DNA of 64,000 nt from Chloroflexota bacterium (GTDB lineage: Bacteria > Chloroflexota > Anaerolineae > 4572-78 > J111), in NCBI GenBank assembly GCA_016860845.1, contig BOKF01000013.1:62001-126000 (forward strand). The letters are read 5' to 3'. The notes beneath the pieces are model-generated. The model was not told the origin of the DNA and did no database searches. It saw nothing but the letters and a program-made list of their open reading frames with translations. The position numbers and the translations under genes were made by a program. Positions 43,403 through 50,665 of the stretch are shown one piece after another. Position 1 is the first letter of the stretch, and the number at the start of each line of letters is the position of its first letter.

Positions 43403-44280
43403 GACAAAATCCTTTCCAATTCCTGTGTTCGTTGAGCGGTAACTTCGCCATTGGTCGACTGCGTTAATTGCTGGCGCTTCGCCTCCTCAATAGCCTGGTA
43501 CGCTGCCTGCTGTTCGGGTGTCAGGTTGCTTTTAGGTCGGCTACTATTTTTGTGGTTGCCACTGGCCTGGAGTCCGCGCATGGTCTTCAGTAAACTGGTT
43601 GGTGAAGAAATGATCCGGTCTCCGGCGTATAGCTTCTCAATAGCGGCTTGTATCAGGCCAGGGGTGGCAGGGCCAAATTCGGCCTCAATTTCTCGAAGGG
43701 TGGTGTCCCAAATATCGCGTTCTTTCTTCTTGGAAGGAGCAGCGAGTCCGGTTAGAGTGAGAAAAAGATTCATTAAGCTCTCACTCGCGGCGTCAGCCGC
43801 ATGTGTGTTTTCTGTTCTTTTATTGTTATTTTGATAGTCACGATTCGTGACTGGGTGCTGGTCACGATTCGTGACTAGCTGCTGATCACGATTCGTGACT
43901 AGAGGGCGGTTTGTCTGGTCACGATTCGTGACTAGAAGAAATTCATCAAAGGGTTCATTCACATTCATTTCAAAGTCGGTGTTCAACTCATAAAGTGTTG
44001 CTGTCCACTTATGGCTTGACCGTTGCGCTTTGATATAGCCTTTCGATATCAGTTCCTCAAGGGCCGCTTTGATTGCCTCAGGTCTCTTGAGTCCTGTACC
44101 TTCTTTAATTTGACTGTAGGGGATGCGGTCAGCCTCTTTGTGCCAGCCCTTTGTTTTGCGGACGATGAGGCACAATACTTTCCAGGCGTTTGGGGATAAA
44201 TCTGGCATAACATAATCAAAGAAGCTGTTATTCAGGACAATGAACTCCTGCTGTTGCGCAATAAATGGTTTGACGATCAT
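43399..44280 (-). CDS. Lambda-O-like replication initiator with internal iterons
   Basis: A 293-residue protein. The N-terminal ~110 residues are a winged helix of the phage replication-initiator type (PDLSPNAWKVLCLIVRKTKG, GTGLKRPEAIKAALEEL). A linker with four VTNRDQ/Y peptides, each encoded by a DNA palindrome, joins it to a C-terminal helical region (EQQAAYQAIEEAKRQQLT). The order initiator then dnaB and iterons within the initiator gene parallel lambda gene O. It is expected to bind the iterons and load the helicase. Confidence 0.72.
   Translation of the reverse strand: MIVKPFIAQQQEFIVLNNSFFDYVMPDLSPNAWKVLCLIVRKTKGWHKEADRIPYSQIKEGTGLKRPEAIKAALEELISKGYIKAQRSSHKWTATLYELNTDFEMNVNEPFDEFLLVTNRDQTNRPLVTNRDQQLVTNRDQHPVTNRDYQNNNKRTENTHAADAASESLMNLFLTLTGLAAPSKKKERDIWDTTLREIEAEFGPATPGLIQAAIEKLYAGDRIISSPTSLLKTMRGLQASGNHKNSSRPKSNLTPEQQAAYQAIEEAKRQQLTQSTNGEVTAQRTQELERILS
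43836..43933. repeat. Four palindromic iterons in the initiator gene (probable origin)
   Basis: Copies of GTCACGATTCGTGAC, one with an A for the first G, begin at 43837, 43861, 43885 and 43918. The spacings are 24, 24 and 33 bases. All are multiples of three, so they encode repeated VTNRDQ peptides. Regular palindromic iterons beside a helicase gene are typical of a replication origin. Confidence 0.7.
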
Positions 44281-44495
44281 CGTCTCGCCTCCAGATCCTG
44301 TACAATAGTGCCGATTAGCTGATGAGCTACTGACTTTGACAGTCTCGGAATAGGCCTCGTACCGGCCCCGGCTATACGACGGTACTCGGCAAACTTACGT
44401 CGCCCCAGCCGGATAACCAAGTTAATCAGGGTGCGCTCTTGGGCCAGGCTTAAGGAACCTCGCTGTGAAGTAGCAAGACTATTTATGTAACCCAC
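44277..44495 (-). CDS. Hypothetical protein (72 aa)
   Basis: A 72-residue basic helical protein (SLAQERTLINLVIRLGRRKF, LSKSVAHQLIGTIVQDLEA). Its stop overlaps the initiator start by 4 bases, so the two are co-translated. It could assist initiation, but no family is recognised. Confidence 0.5.
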   Translation of the reverse strand: MGYINSLATSQRGSLSLAQERTLINLVIRLGRRKFAEYRRIAGAGTRPIPRLSKSVAHQLIGTIVQDLEARR

Positions 44496-44681
44496 TTACT
44501 GTTTTGCCTTTTCTGTGTTTGACACTTGAGTTCGCGACACATCCTTAGCCATCCTCGTGGATTCCGGCTCCTGCACGGCGGCGACCTTTTCTTCCCACAC
44601 CTTCCCGACCTCAAAGAGTAATTCGTAAATTTCGGTCGGGATTAGGCAAGCTGAGGGCGACCGGTCAATTTGTGTGGACAT
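44496..44681 (-). CDS. Hypothetical protein (61 aa)
   Basis: A 61-residue protein (CLIPTEIYELLFEVGKVWEE) with adjoining or overlapping neighbours on both sides in the replication operon. No family is recognised. Confidence 0.45.
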   Translation of the reverse strand: MSTQIDRSPSACLIPTEIYELLFEVGKVWEEKVAAVQEPESTRMAKDVSRTQVSNTEKAKQ

Positions 44682-44862
44682 GCTGGGCCTCCCGATTTAT
44701 GTTTGGGGAAGTGGATGTGGCTGGGAGGTAGCCAAGCCGCTTAAGTTCACGGCGAAGTATGTAATGCATCTGGTCCTGTGGATTACGTAATTCGTTAAGA
44801 GCAATCTGGAGAAGGCTATTGTATTCCCCTTGATCCAAAGTAACAGTGACCCGATTTATCAT
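44665..44862 (-). CDS. Ribbon-helix-helix-like small protein
   Basis: A 65-residue protein (RVTVTLDQGEYNSLLQIALN, DQMHYILRRELKRLGYL) with the strand-helix-helix layout of CopG/Arc DNA-binding proteins. It is the first gene of the replication operon and could be its autoregulator. Confidence 0.55.
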   Translation of the reverse strand: MINRVTVTLDQGEYNSLLQIALNELRNPQDQMHYILRRELKRLGYLPATSTSPNINREAQHVHTN

Positions 44863-44883
44863 CGTCTTTGCCTCCGTTCATCA

Positions 44884-44927
44884 AAATAAAAAGTGGTGAG
44901 TGTCTTTCTCATTACACTCACCACTTT
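44884..44927 (-). terminator. Strong intrinsic terminator
   Basis: A perfect 14-bp stem (AAAGTGGTGAGTGT and complement, 10-base loop) is followed on the minus strand by TTTTTATTTTG. It ends the transcript of the 229-residue gene upstream and insulates the replication operon. Confidence 0.85.
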
Positions 44928-44948
44928 AACAGGAGAAATATCCGGGAT

Positions 44949-45638
44949 TCAATATCCCGATGTCCTGAGTTTTATCCCGAATTTCCGCAATTGTTTATCG
45001 GTTGGTACAACCTCTTCACCGTATTGCTTTCGTAACAGACTCACACGATTCATGACCGTTTTTGCCGTAATTGTTTTGTCAACTTTTGATGCTATTTCCG
45101 CGTAAGTATGCCCAGTCCACCAAAGCTCTACTGCTGACCTATCCCATCTATAATCTGATATTTTATTCCAAGGCTTCGTGCCACTTTCCCCTATTAATTC
45201 GGTGGTTTCTTTTTGTATGTCAACCTGGGTTTTGTCCTCAACTATCCTAACTTCGCGGATGATAAGCTCTGTCAAAGCCTTGACAAAATCATCCCCCATA
45301 AGTTGAGTATCTTCGTGAGTTAATGAGTTCCAACCGTCCACCAACTCAACTCGTACTCGGTCTTTCGAGACTTCATAAGTATACATGGTGAGAGTATTTC
45401 TCACCGAAGTCTCGGGTGAAAAAATTAAAAATGTTGAATGAGAAGATGATGACTGCTCAGCGAGTAGACCAATAGTGATTTTCTCTATCATCGGTAAAGC
45501 AGTCCAACTTGCTTGATCCTGATTCTTGTAGATCATCTCATGCCAAGTATGGGATAATAGGTCATTAACTCGACGCATTATGGCGTTGAAGTGTTCGAGA
45601 TTTATTTCGATAAGCAAGGATGGGTGCCGTTTTGTCAT
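44949..45638 (-). CDS. Hypothetical protein with a C-terminal helix-turn-helix
   Basis: A 229-residue protein. The last ~75 residues carry a helix-turn-helix (AVELWWTGHTYAEIASKVDK, TAKTVMNRVSLLRKQYG) of the kind used by element regulators. The N-terminal part is of mixed alpha/beta character (EINLEHFNAIMRRVNDLLSH) and not recognised. It has its own terminator. Confidence 0.55.
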   Translation of the reverse strand: MTKRHPSLLIEINLEHFNAIMRRVNDLLSHTWHEMIYKNQDQASWTALPMIEKITIGLLAEQSSSSHSTFLIFSPETSVRNTLTMYTYEVSKDRVRVELVDGWNSLTHEDTQLMGDDFVKALTELIIREVRIVEDKTQVDIQKETTELIGESGTKPWNKISDYRWDRSAVELWWTGHTYAEIASKVDKTITAKTVMNRVSLLRKQYGEEVVPTDKQLRKFGIKLRTSGY

Positions 45639-45693
45639 TGAATAATATTCCCTTCTTTCCCTGAGGACGAAAGTTTGATAATCTTACGGACCT

Positions 45694-46626
45694 CTAGATA
45701 CTCGTAGTACGGCGTATATAGGGGACGTGCAGCAGTTGGGCAGCTTTCCGCTTGGTTTCCTCACCTCGCCGATCATAACGGGCTGTGGTGGAAACATCAG
45801 CATGGCCGGCCATTCGTTGAACAGTAGCAATGTCGGCTCCGGCGTCTAACAGATCGCCAACAAAAGTGCGACGAAAGTCGTGGGGGGAGACATCATCAAC
45901 CCCCGCCTGCTGCGCTCGATTCTGCAAGATGGTATAGACTGCCTGGGTGGTCAGCCGATAAGGTTTTACGTGTCCCCCCTTTCGAATCTGAAGAAACAAT
46001 GGACCGGGAAAGGCACCTCGGATTGCCAGCCAATCCTCCAGAGCAGCTTTGGCTCCACTGGTGACATGGGCCGTGCGCTGTTTGTTGCCTTTGGCTCGAA
46101 GGATTTTGAGTTCACTTGTTGCTGGATCGAAGTCCGTCATATCCAGGCTCACTAATTCTGCCCGGCGCAGACCGCATCCATATAGAAGTCCAATCATTGC
46201 CGCATCTCTAGCACCGGCCGGCGTCTGGTCGTCAATGCAAGCGTTGAGAAGAGCGGATAACTCGCCAGGGCTAATGGATCGGCCTGCGGGTAGAGTTTCA
46301 AACTTCACCCCCTTCACATTGGCAATACCTGTAGCATGGACAGGATCAATTGCACCATTGTCGGCAGCCTCCCTGACCAGCTTTCGAATCGCGCTCAAAA
46401 TCTGATTTATTGCTGCCGGCCCTTTGCCGGTTTGCTCTAGGTGGTTCTTATAGCTATTCACAATCGCTTTGGTAAGTGGCGGCCGGCCCTGACCAGTGTG
46501 CCAGTCGAGAAAATTGTTCAAGGCTCGTTGGTAAGCGCGGCGACTATGTTGGCTTGACATGGAATTAAGGACAGCCTGGATCGCTTCTTGACGGTTGTCA
46601 GTTGGGGTAATAATGGCAGTTGTCAT
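45694..46626 (-). CDS. Tyrosine recombinase (XerC/D-like)
   Basis: A 310-residue recombinase from MTTAIITPTD. An N-terminal SAM-like core-binding domain (SRRAYQRALNNFLDWH) precedes the catalytic domain. The catalytic set is Arg in YGCGLRRAELVSLD, Lys in LRAKGNKQRTAHV, HDFRR, a second His in MAGHADVSTTARYD and Tyr in ARYDRR. It could resolve element dimers or be the integrase of a second element nested with the serine-recombinase one. Confidence 0.88.
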   Translation of the reverse strand: MTTAIITPTDNRQEAIQAVLNSMSSQHSRRAYQRALNNFLDWHTGQGRPPLTKAIVNSYKNHLEQTGKGPAAINQILSAIRKLVREAADNGAIDPVHATGIANVKGVKFETLPAGRSISPGELSALLNACIDDQTPAGARDAAMIGLLYGCGLRRAELVSLDMTDFDPATSELKILRAKGNKQRTAHVTSGAKAALEDWLAIRGAFPGPLFLQIRKGGHVKPYRLTTQAVYTILQNRAQQAGVDDVSPHDFRRTFVGDLLDAGADIATVQRMAGHADVSTTARYDRRGEETKRKAAQLLHVPYIRRTTSI

Positions 46627-46813
46627 CAATCGCACTCCGAAAAAATAACTTGCTATAAGTGGCATTATCATACGTTATAAATCAAAAAGGTAGGCAAAGT
46701 CAAGCCTCTTTTTTGCTGATTTTTAGGTTCAATCAGGATACAATTCCCAGGATGCCTCCCTGTTAATCACACTCGGAGGGCCTTTTTGGAGGTTGTATGG
46801 CTCACTCGATGAG

Positions 46814-46987
46814 TCACACCCCCTCACACCCCACCTCTTCCCCAACCTCCGGCACTGCGGCCAGGACAACCTTCGCCGCCCAGCACAGGCGCTGCCTTTT
46901 GCAATGTCTCAGACGTTTGCGACGATCAAACCGGTGCATCCGTTTCTTACCCGGTATAGCTTCGACGTCAACAAATAGGACCGTCAT
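46814..46987 (-). CDS. Small basic hypothetical protein (57 aa)
   Basis: The minus-strand AAGGAG six bases before ATG is a strong start. The 57-residue product (MTVLFVDVEAIPGKKRMHRF, RRKRLRHCKRQRLCW) is very basic, with an acidic Val-rich end. It follows the direction of the small-gene train. Opposite-strand frames here have TTG or low-complexity starts and are less likely. Confidence 0.45.
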   Translation of the reverse strand: MTVLFVDVEAIPGKKRMHRFDRRKRLRHCKRQRLCWAAKVVLAAVPEVGEEVGCEGV

Positions 46988-47003
46988 GGTGATCTCCTTA
47001 GCT

Positions 47004-47318
47004 CTAAGATTTATTAGTCAGGGAACTGGCTCCATTCTTGGCGACCTCTGAGGCAGAGATCGCCACTGCGCTTCGGGCCCCCTCCTCCTCCACGTACATC
47101 TGGACGAACGGATTATCCGGCCAGGCGAAAACCGCGTGTTCCATCAGGTCAGTGAGAAAATAAAGCAACTGCTCCGGCGACTCGAACTTGAGGCCGAGGG
47201 TTGAAGGGCCAGCGTGGATGACAGCGGTCACAAAGCCAGGACCGGCCTCGAAGGTGACCGGCAGGGGAGCAGTCGTGGGGATTTTGGCCATGCGGTTTCT
47301 GCCGCTTGTGTAGGACAT
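47004..47318 (-). CDS. Hypothetical protein (104 aa)
   Basis: A 104-residue protein (LPVTFEAGPGFVTAVIHAG, GLKFESPEQLLYFLTDLMEH). It starts after GAAGGGATAATCA, in which the TAA is the stop of the preceding tiny gene. No family is recognised. It is the most downstream of the linked small genes apart from the 57-codon ORF. Confidence 0.5.
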   Translation of the reverse strand: MSYTSGRNRMAKIPTTAPLPVTFEAGPGFVTAVIHAGPSTLGLKFESPEQLLYFLTDLMEHAVFAWPDNPFVQMYVEEEGARSAVAISASEVAKNGASSLTNKS

Positions 47319-47321
47319 TGA

Positions 47322-47420
47322 TTATCCCTTCTTTCTTTTCTTGGGTTTAGCTGCTTTACGTTTGCGTCGTTTTTGGACGATCTTGACAACCTTCTGCAAA
47401 GAGACTTGGCCTACTCTCAT
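47322..47420 (-). CDS. Tiny highly basic peptide (32 aa)
   Basis: A 32-codon gene (MRVGQVSLQKVVKIVQKRRK and a Lys/Arg tail) begins after GGAAGGATAAACCAA, the initiation motif shared by this gene train. More than half the C-terminal residues are basic, so it probably binds nucleic acid. Its GGGATAA end overlaps the next gene's leader. Confidence 0.5.
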   Translation of the reverse strand: MRVGQVSLQKVVKIVQKRRKRKAAKPKKRKKG

Positions 47421-47448
47421 TTGGTTTATCCTTCCTTAAGGAGGGGGA

Positions 47449-47868
47449 TTACTCCCCCTCCTTTTCCTCTTCTTCGCCCCCAAAGATCAACTCAGTATCA
47501 TAGTCCCGAATCTCGACCTCAATCCAGTCGGGACATTTGACGACACTGGCCACACCCCCCCAGACTTCAATCTCGACCCTGGGCTTGGCGGCTACCGTCT
47601 TGAGTTGTGAGGCTTCATCCACAACGATGTGGTTAGCCTCTCGACCACCAACCTTTTCCTCAAGGAAGGGGTAGAACTCCTGCTCGGTCATCAGGCCGAG
47701 CCGGTCCACCAGATGCTGCTTGATGGCGTCTCGCACCTGAGCAATCGCCTCGATGTTCCACTCTATAAGCCCGAACTTCGGGGCGAGGAGTTCAAACAGT
47801 TCCTGGATGGCATTGTCTACAAAGCTCTGCCGGTCAAGTTGTTGTTGGGTTAGTTCTTGTTGGCTCAT
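47449..47868 (-). CDS. Hypothetical protein (139 aa)
   Basis: A 139-residue acidic protein (VDNAIQELFELLAPKFGLIE) that ends in an acidic run after LIFGGEEEE. It overlaps the stop of the upstream gene (ATGA). No family is recognised. Confidence 0.5.
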   Translation of the reverse strand: MSQQELTQQQLDRQSFVDNAIQELFELLAPKFGLIEWNIEAIAQVRDAIKQHLVDRLGLMTEQEFYPFLEEKVGGREANHIVVDEASQLKTVAAKPRVEIEVWGGVASVVKCPDWIEVEIRDYDTELIFGGEEEEKEGE

Positions 47869-48218
47869 TGGGGTTCTCCTCTTGCTTTGGCTAAGGCGAC
47901 GGACATCTTGGTATTCGCTGGATGGTAAGGGTCGAGATCAGACCGGCGTTGTTTGGTAAACCTTATCTCCCCCTTGATAAAAGCCTCATGGATCATCTCT
48001 AGCGCCTCGTACATATCCGGCGCGGCGGCGATGAGGTTGGCATTAGCTTTAGCCGGCATAACACGAAACAAGGGTGCGCTGTCAATGTCAGGACAGCTTT
48101 GCGTGTTGACATTTGCAATAATCTTTCCTTTAGGGCCACCCGCCATGATGAGCACCCAATCTCTATTGGGTTCTTCAAAATGATATGTCCAGGGGCCGGG
48201 GGTATGTTGTTGGGTCAT
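47865..48218 (-). CDS. Phage-type hypothetical protein (HTPGPW...NANLIAAAPDMYEAL)
   Basis: A 117-residue protein from MTQQHTPGPW, following AAAGGATAAACCA. The combination HTPGPW at the start and NANLIAAAPDMYEALEMI near the middle is common to small proteins of many phages, but no function is known. It shows that this train came from phage-like elements. Confidence 0.65.
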   Translation of the reverse strand: MTQQHTPGPWTYHFEEPNRDWVLIMAGGPKGKIIANVNTQSCPDIDSAPLFRVMPAKANANLIAAAPDMYEALEMIHEAFIKGEIRFTKQRRSDLDPYHPANTKMSVALAKARGEPQ

Positions 48219-48222
48219 TGGT

Positions 48223-48504
48223 TTATCCTTTCCCCCAAGACCAAGGCCATCTATTCTCCTCATCACTGGCTGCCCTGAGAATTTCCTCGGCAGTCAGGAA
48301 GGTGTTGGGGTTGTCAGGCTCGGAGCCGTCAGACAGGTCCACCTGCAAATTGCTATGCCCCAGGTCCGAGATGGCCCAATGCTCGTCAATGTATTCCAGG
48401 GCGGTCTGGGCCAATTCCCGGCCGTCCTGGGTTTCGTCGTCATATTGAATTGTTACTTCGAGCGTGTGTACCTCAGTCGCGACAAAGGTTTTGGTAACTA
48501 GCAT
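48223..48504 (-). CDS. Hypothetical protein (93 aa)
   Basis: A 93-residue acidic protein (EVTIQYDDETQDGRELAQTA) that starts after CAACGAAAGGATAAACCAAACA. Its own end (GGAAAGGATAA) provides the ribosome-binding site and leader for the next gene. No family is recognised. Confidence 0.5.
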   Translation of the reverse strand: MLVTKTFVATEVHTLEVTIQYDDETQDGRELAQTALEYIDEHWAISDLGHSNLQVDLSDGSEPDNPNTFLTAEEILRAASDEENRWPWSWGKG

Positions 48505-48512
48505 TGTTTGGT

Positions 48513-48722
48513 TTATCCTTTCGTTGGAATTTTGACATAGACGGTGAAATCCCACTCTCCATCCCTCTGATCCCAAATGAGAGATATCACCTCTGTCTTG
48601 TATTTTGATGGTTGGCCTTTCAATATGCCGGCAGCGATCTCCAGAACTTCAGGCAGGTCAGGCCCCCGAACGATGATTTGTCTAATGGGAACGTCTTCAC
48701 CTCTGAGTATTTTGACGCTCAT
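48513..48722 (-). CDS. Hypothetical protein (69 aa)
   Basis: A 69-residue mixed alpha/beta protein (RQIIVRGPDLPEVLEIAAGI). It starts after CAACGAAAGGATAAGAG and ends PTKG, because the last codons are the next gene's leader motif. No family is recognised. Confidence 0.5.
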   Translation of the reverse strand: MSVKILRGEDVPIRQIIVRGPDLPEVLEIAAGILKGQPSKYKTEVISLIWDQRDGEWDFTVYVKIPTKG

Positions 48723-48725
48723 CTC

Positions 48726-48890
48726 TTATCCTTTCGTTGGGTTTTCTTCCTCTGTATACCCGCATTTGGGACAGGCTTTGGTGTTACGTGGCAGCGTTGC
48801 CTTATCGTAAAACTCCTCACATTCCCGGCATGTGATGTAGTGGCTGCCGTTGATCTTTATTCTAGTTACCCACCAAGTCAGCTTTTTCAA
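48726..48890 (-). CDS. Small zinc-ribbon protein (54 aa, TTG start)
   Basis: A 54-codon gene with a TTG start after CAACGAAAGGATAACCGCTC. The product has CRECEEF and CPKCGY, a four-cysteine zinc ribbon, and again ends PTKG from the shared motif. Zinc ribbons of this size often bind DNA or partner proteins; no specific role is known. Confidence 0.55.
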   Translation of the reverse strand: MKKLTWWVTRIKINGSHYITCRECEEFYDKATLPRNTKACPKCGYTEEENPTKG

Positions 48891-48939
48891 GAGCGGTTAT
48901 CCTTTCGTTGGCACTATGGCGTAGCGAGTCTGGTTGGTC

Positions 48940-48967
48940 AACTTCTGTCAAAAATTTGACAGAAGTT
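48940..48967. repeat. 13-bp-arm palindrome after the 166-codon gene
   Basis: AACTTCTGTCAAA and its exact complement flank 2 bases directly after a stop codon. There is no T tract on either strand, so it may be an operator or an RNA-stabilising hairpin. Confidence 0.5.
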
Positions 48968-49467
48968 CAACCCTTCGCCCTGGCAATGGCGGCGTGAGCT
49001 TTGGCGATTCTCTGGCAATTGGCACACTCTTCTTGTGGCACCAGTCCGTAGTGACACGGTGCATCCTTGGGCGGCATCGCCGGAGTCAACTCTTCCAGCG
49101 CAGCCAGCAACTCCTGGTTGATCTTGGCCGGATTCTTGGTAAGGTAGTTGGCGTGGACATCCATAATACGGGCGAGTAACAAACTTGGGTCATCGGTCAT
49201 GAACCGTTCCAGGGCTTCTTTTTCCTGCTCTGTTTCAGGAGGAGCGACGGTTAGGGTAATGGGTCTTTTCATCGTTGGTTTATCCTTTCTCGTCAATGTA
49301 GGTGACTTGCAGTTTGGGCAACGGTTATCTGCTATGACTTTGCCGACTTGCCAACCTTCTTTCTCAAAGAAGGCTTTGGCTTGTTCTTCATTGGTGACAT
49401 TGTGAGTGTCCGGCCATGCTGTTGCCTGACCCTGGCACAAGCCACAGGTGATAAAAAAGTAATTCAT
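48967..49467 (-). CDS. Zinc-ribbon/unknown read-through protein (166 aa)
   Basis: The frame encodes two parts: residues 1-55 with CGLCQG and CPNCKS (a zinc ribbon), and residues 66-166 beginning MKRPITLTVAPPE with a second Cys-rich end (CHYGL, CANCQ). Between them lies the gene-train leader GAGAAAGGATAAACCAACG, here in a frame where its TAA is not a stop, so it is translated as RKDKPT. It may be a fusion, or two genes with the second starting at 49272. Confidence 0.5.
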   Translation of the reverse strand: MNYFFITCGLCQGQATAWPDTHNVTNEEQAKAFFEKEGWQVGKVIADNRCPNCKSPTLTRKDKPTMKRPITLTVAPPETEQEKEALERFMTDDPSLLLARIMDVHANYLTKNPAKINQELLAALEELTPAMPPKDAPCHYGLVPQEECANCQRIAKAHAAIARAKG

Positions 49468-49503
49468 CGTGCTATCCTTCCGTTGTAGCTGGCTCCACCA
49501 GCA

Positions 49504-49755
49504 CTACCACTCAGTGGTTACTTGTACCGCTCTTTCCTTCTCATCCTCGAAATCAAAGGCTTTGCCGGTCCCGATTACCTCCCAATCTTTTTCCGCATGG
49601 TGAGGCAGGTCGTACATAGGGCAGGCGTCAACTATGAACTTGTCCCCCTGGATACGGATTGACCGATAAGCGCCACACTTACATTTTGTAGCCATCGGCC
49701 CAACCTTCTCGTCGTCAACGATCTGGACTTCACGCAATGAATTTAGCTGTCTCAT
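49504..49755 (-). CDS. Hypothetical protein with a CxC motif (83 aa)
   Basis: An 83-residue protein with ATKCKCGAYRSI and VDACPMYDL. Its ATG overlaps the stop of the upstream gene (ATGA). An internal Met (MATKCKCG, after AGAAGG) is a second possible start. It may bind a metal. No family is recognised. Confidence 0.45.
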   Translation of the reverse strand: MRQLNSLREVQIVDDEKVGPMATKCKCGAYRSIRIQGDKFIVDACPMYDLPHHAEKDWEVIGTGKAFDFEDEKERAVQVTTEW

Positions 49756-50555
49756 ATATTTATCGGCTCCACCAGCACATACACCCCCCGGCTCACCTCT
49801 TTAACCATCCGGTGCGCGGCCAGGAGTTTGAGGTCTTTGCGGAAGCGAACCGCGTTGACCCCCACCAACTCAGCCGCCTTGATGTCGAACTGCTGGTCAG
49901 TCTCGATAAGTTCTCGCAGCCGGAGATAGCGGCCCCAGGTTGCCAGATGCTTGATTGGGGGAGGTTCTTCACCCATAACTAAAGCAGCCTCGATCTCAGC
50001 AAAGCTGCGCTCGTCCCAGGGCTTGGCCGCGCCATTGGAGGGTTGTCTATACTCAACTTGATGGGAAACTTGATGGGAAACTTGATGGACTTGATGGGAA
50101 ACTTGATGGGAAGTTTGATGCTCCGTAGCTAATCGTTCTTCCCTGGCAATCCTGGCCTCGGCCTGTTTCTGTTTGGCAACCGCTTCCTCAAGGAGACGCT
50201 TTTCGCGCAGTAGGTCGGCCTCAGCTTCCAGCTTGCCCCGCTCAGCAAAATCGCGGGTGGTCCGGGCGAGGTGCTCGTCCTCGGCGGCTTTCTCTCTGGC
50301 TCGTATCCGTTCCTTGAGAGCAAGGTTGGTGGTAAAGACTTCGTAGCTGAACCAGCTAATCAGGACCATCGGCAGCAGGGAGAGGATAGCGATTTCCCTG
50401 GGGAAACCGAATAGCTCCGGCAGGACATGGCCGAACAGGACGATGAGGCAGACCAGGATGAGATAGTTGATCTTGGCTACCCTGGCGTTGTAGCGAATGG
50501 GGGCCTCGTCCTTATGGGCAGCGTTGTACTTCTGCACCTGCTGGTCGAGTACCAT
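49752..50555 (-). CDS. Membrane protein with coiled coil, SHQV repeats and winged helix
   Basis: A 267-residue protein from MVLDQQVQ. Two membrane helices (LILVCLIVLFGHVL, IAILSLLPMVLISW) are followed by a long charged coiled coil, a block of five SHQV/HQV repeats and a C-terminal winged helix (IKAAELVGVNAVRFRKDLKL). The layout echoes the DUF2637-like protein at 38499, so it may be a second membrane tether for DNA. The repeat block is made of 12-bp DNA repeats. Confidence 0.55.
   Translation of the reverse strand: MVLDQQVQKYNAAHKDEAPIRYNARVAKINYLILVCLIVLFGHVLPELFGFPREIAILSLLPMVLISWFSYEVFTTNLALKERIRAREKAAEDEHLARTTRDFAERGKLEAEADLLREKRLLEEAVAKQKQAEARIAREERLATEHQTSHQVSHQVHQVSHQVSHQVEYRQPSNGAAKPWDERSFAEIEAALVMGEEPPPIKHLATWGRYLRLRELIETDQQFDIKAAELVGVNAVRFRKDLKLLAAHRMVKEVSRGVYVLVEPINI
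50054..50118. repeat. 12-bp in-frame tandem repeats (AACTTGATGGGA)
   Basis: Five full or near-full copies in a row, with one shortened, encode the SHQV repeats. Regular repeats in the linker of a DNA-binding protein may be iterons for that protein. Confidence 0.6.
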
Positions 50556-50592
50556 CACGGCGATGGTCGGCGCTGCTCGACCACAGAATTGA

Positions 50593-50634
50593 TTCAAGAG
50601 ACTCTTGAAATTGATTCCGGTTTTCTGCTATGAT
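50593..50634 (+). promoter_or_regulatory. Promoter with overlapping palindromic operator
   Basis: TTGAAA (50605-50610) and TATGAT (50629-50634), 18 bases apart, form a rightward promoter. TTCAAGAG-A-CTCTTGAA, a perfect palindrome at 50593-50609, covers the -35 box. The helix-turn-helix protein encoded downstream, or the winged-helix protein on the other side, are candidate ligands. Confidence 0.6.
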
Positions 50635-50665
50635 TGTGAACTAAATATGGGGAAATGAGGCGTTT

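Noticed and set aside
43836..43933. Possible small CRISPR array made of GTCACGATTCGTGAC repeats
   Set aside because: Repeat units are only 15 bp, the spacers are under 20 bp and multiples of three, the repeats lie in frame in a coding sequence, and no cas gene is present. Iterons fit better.
46680..46790. tRNA gene fragment as a tyrosine-recombinase attachment site
   Set aside because: A GGTTCAATC-like string is present but no acceptor stem or cloverleaf can be built around it.
46793..47051. Two overlapping rightward frames after the tyrosine recombinase
   Set aside because: One has a TTG start, the other reads as Ser/Thr/Arg low complexity. The minus-strand 57-codon frame has a better ribosome-binding site and the direction of its neighbours.
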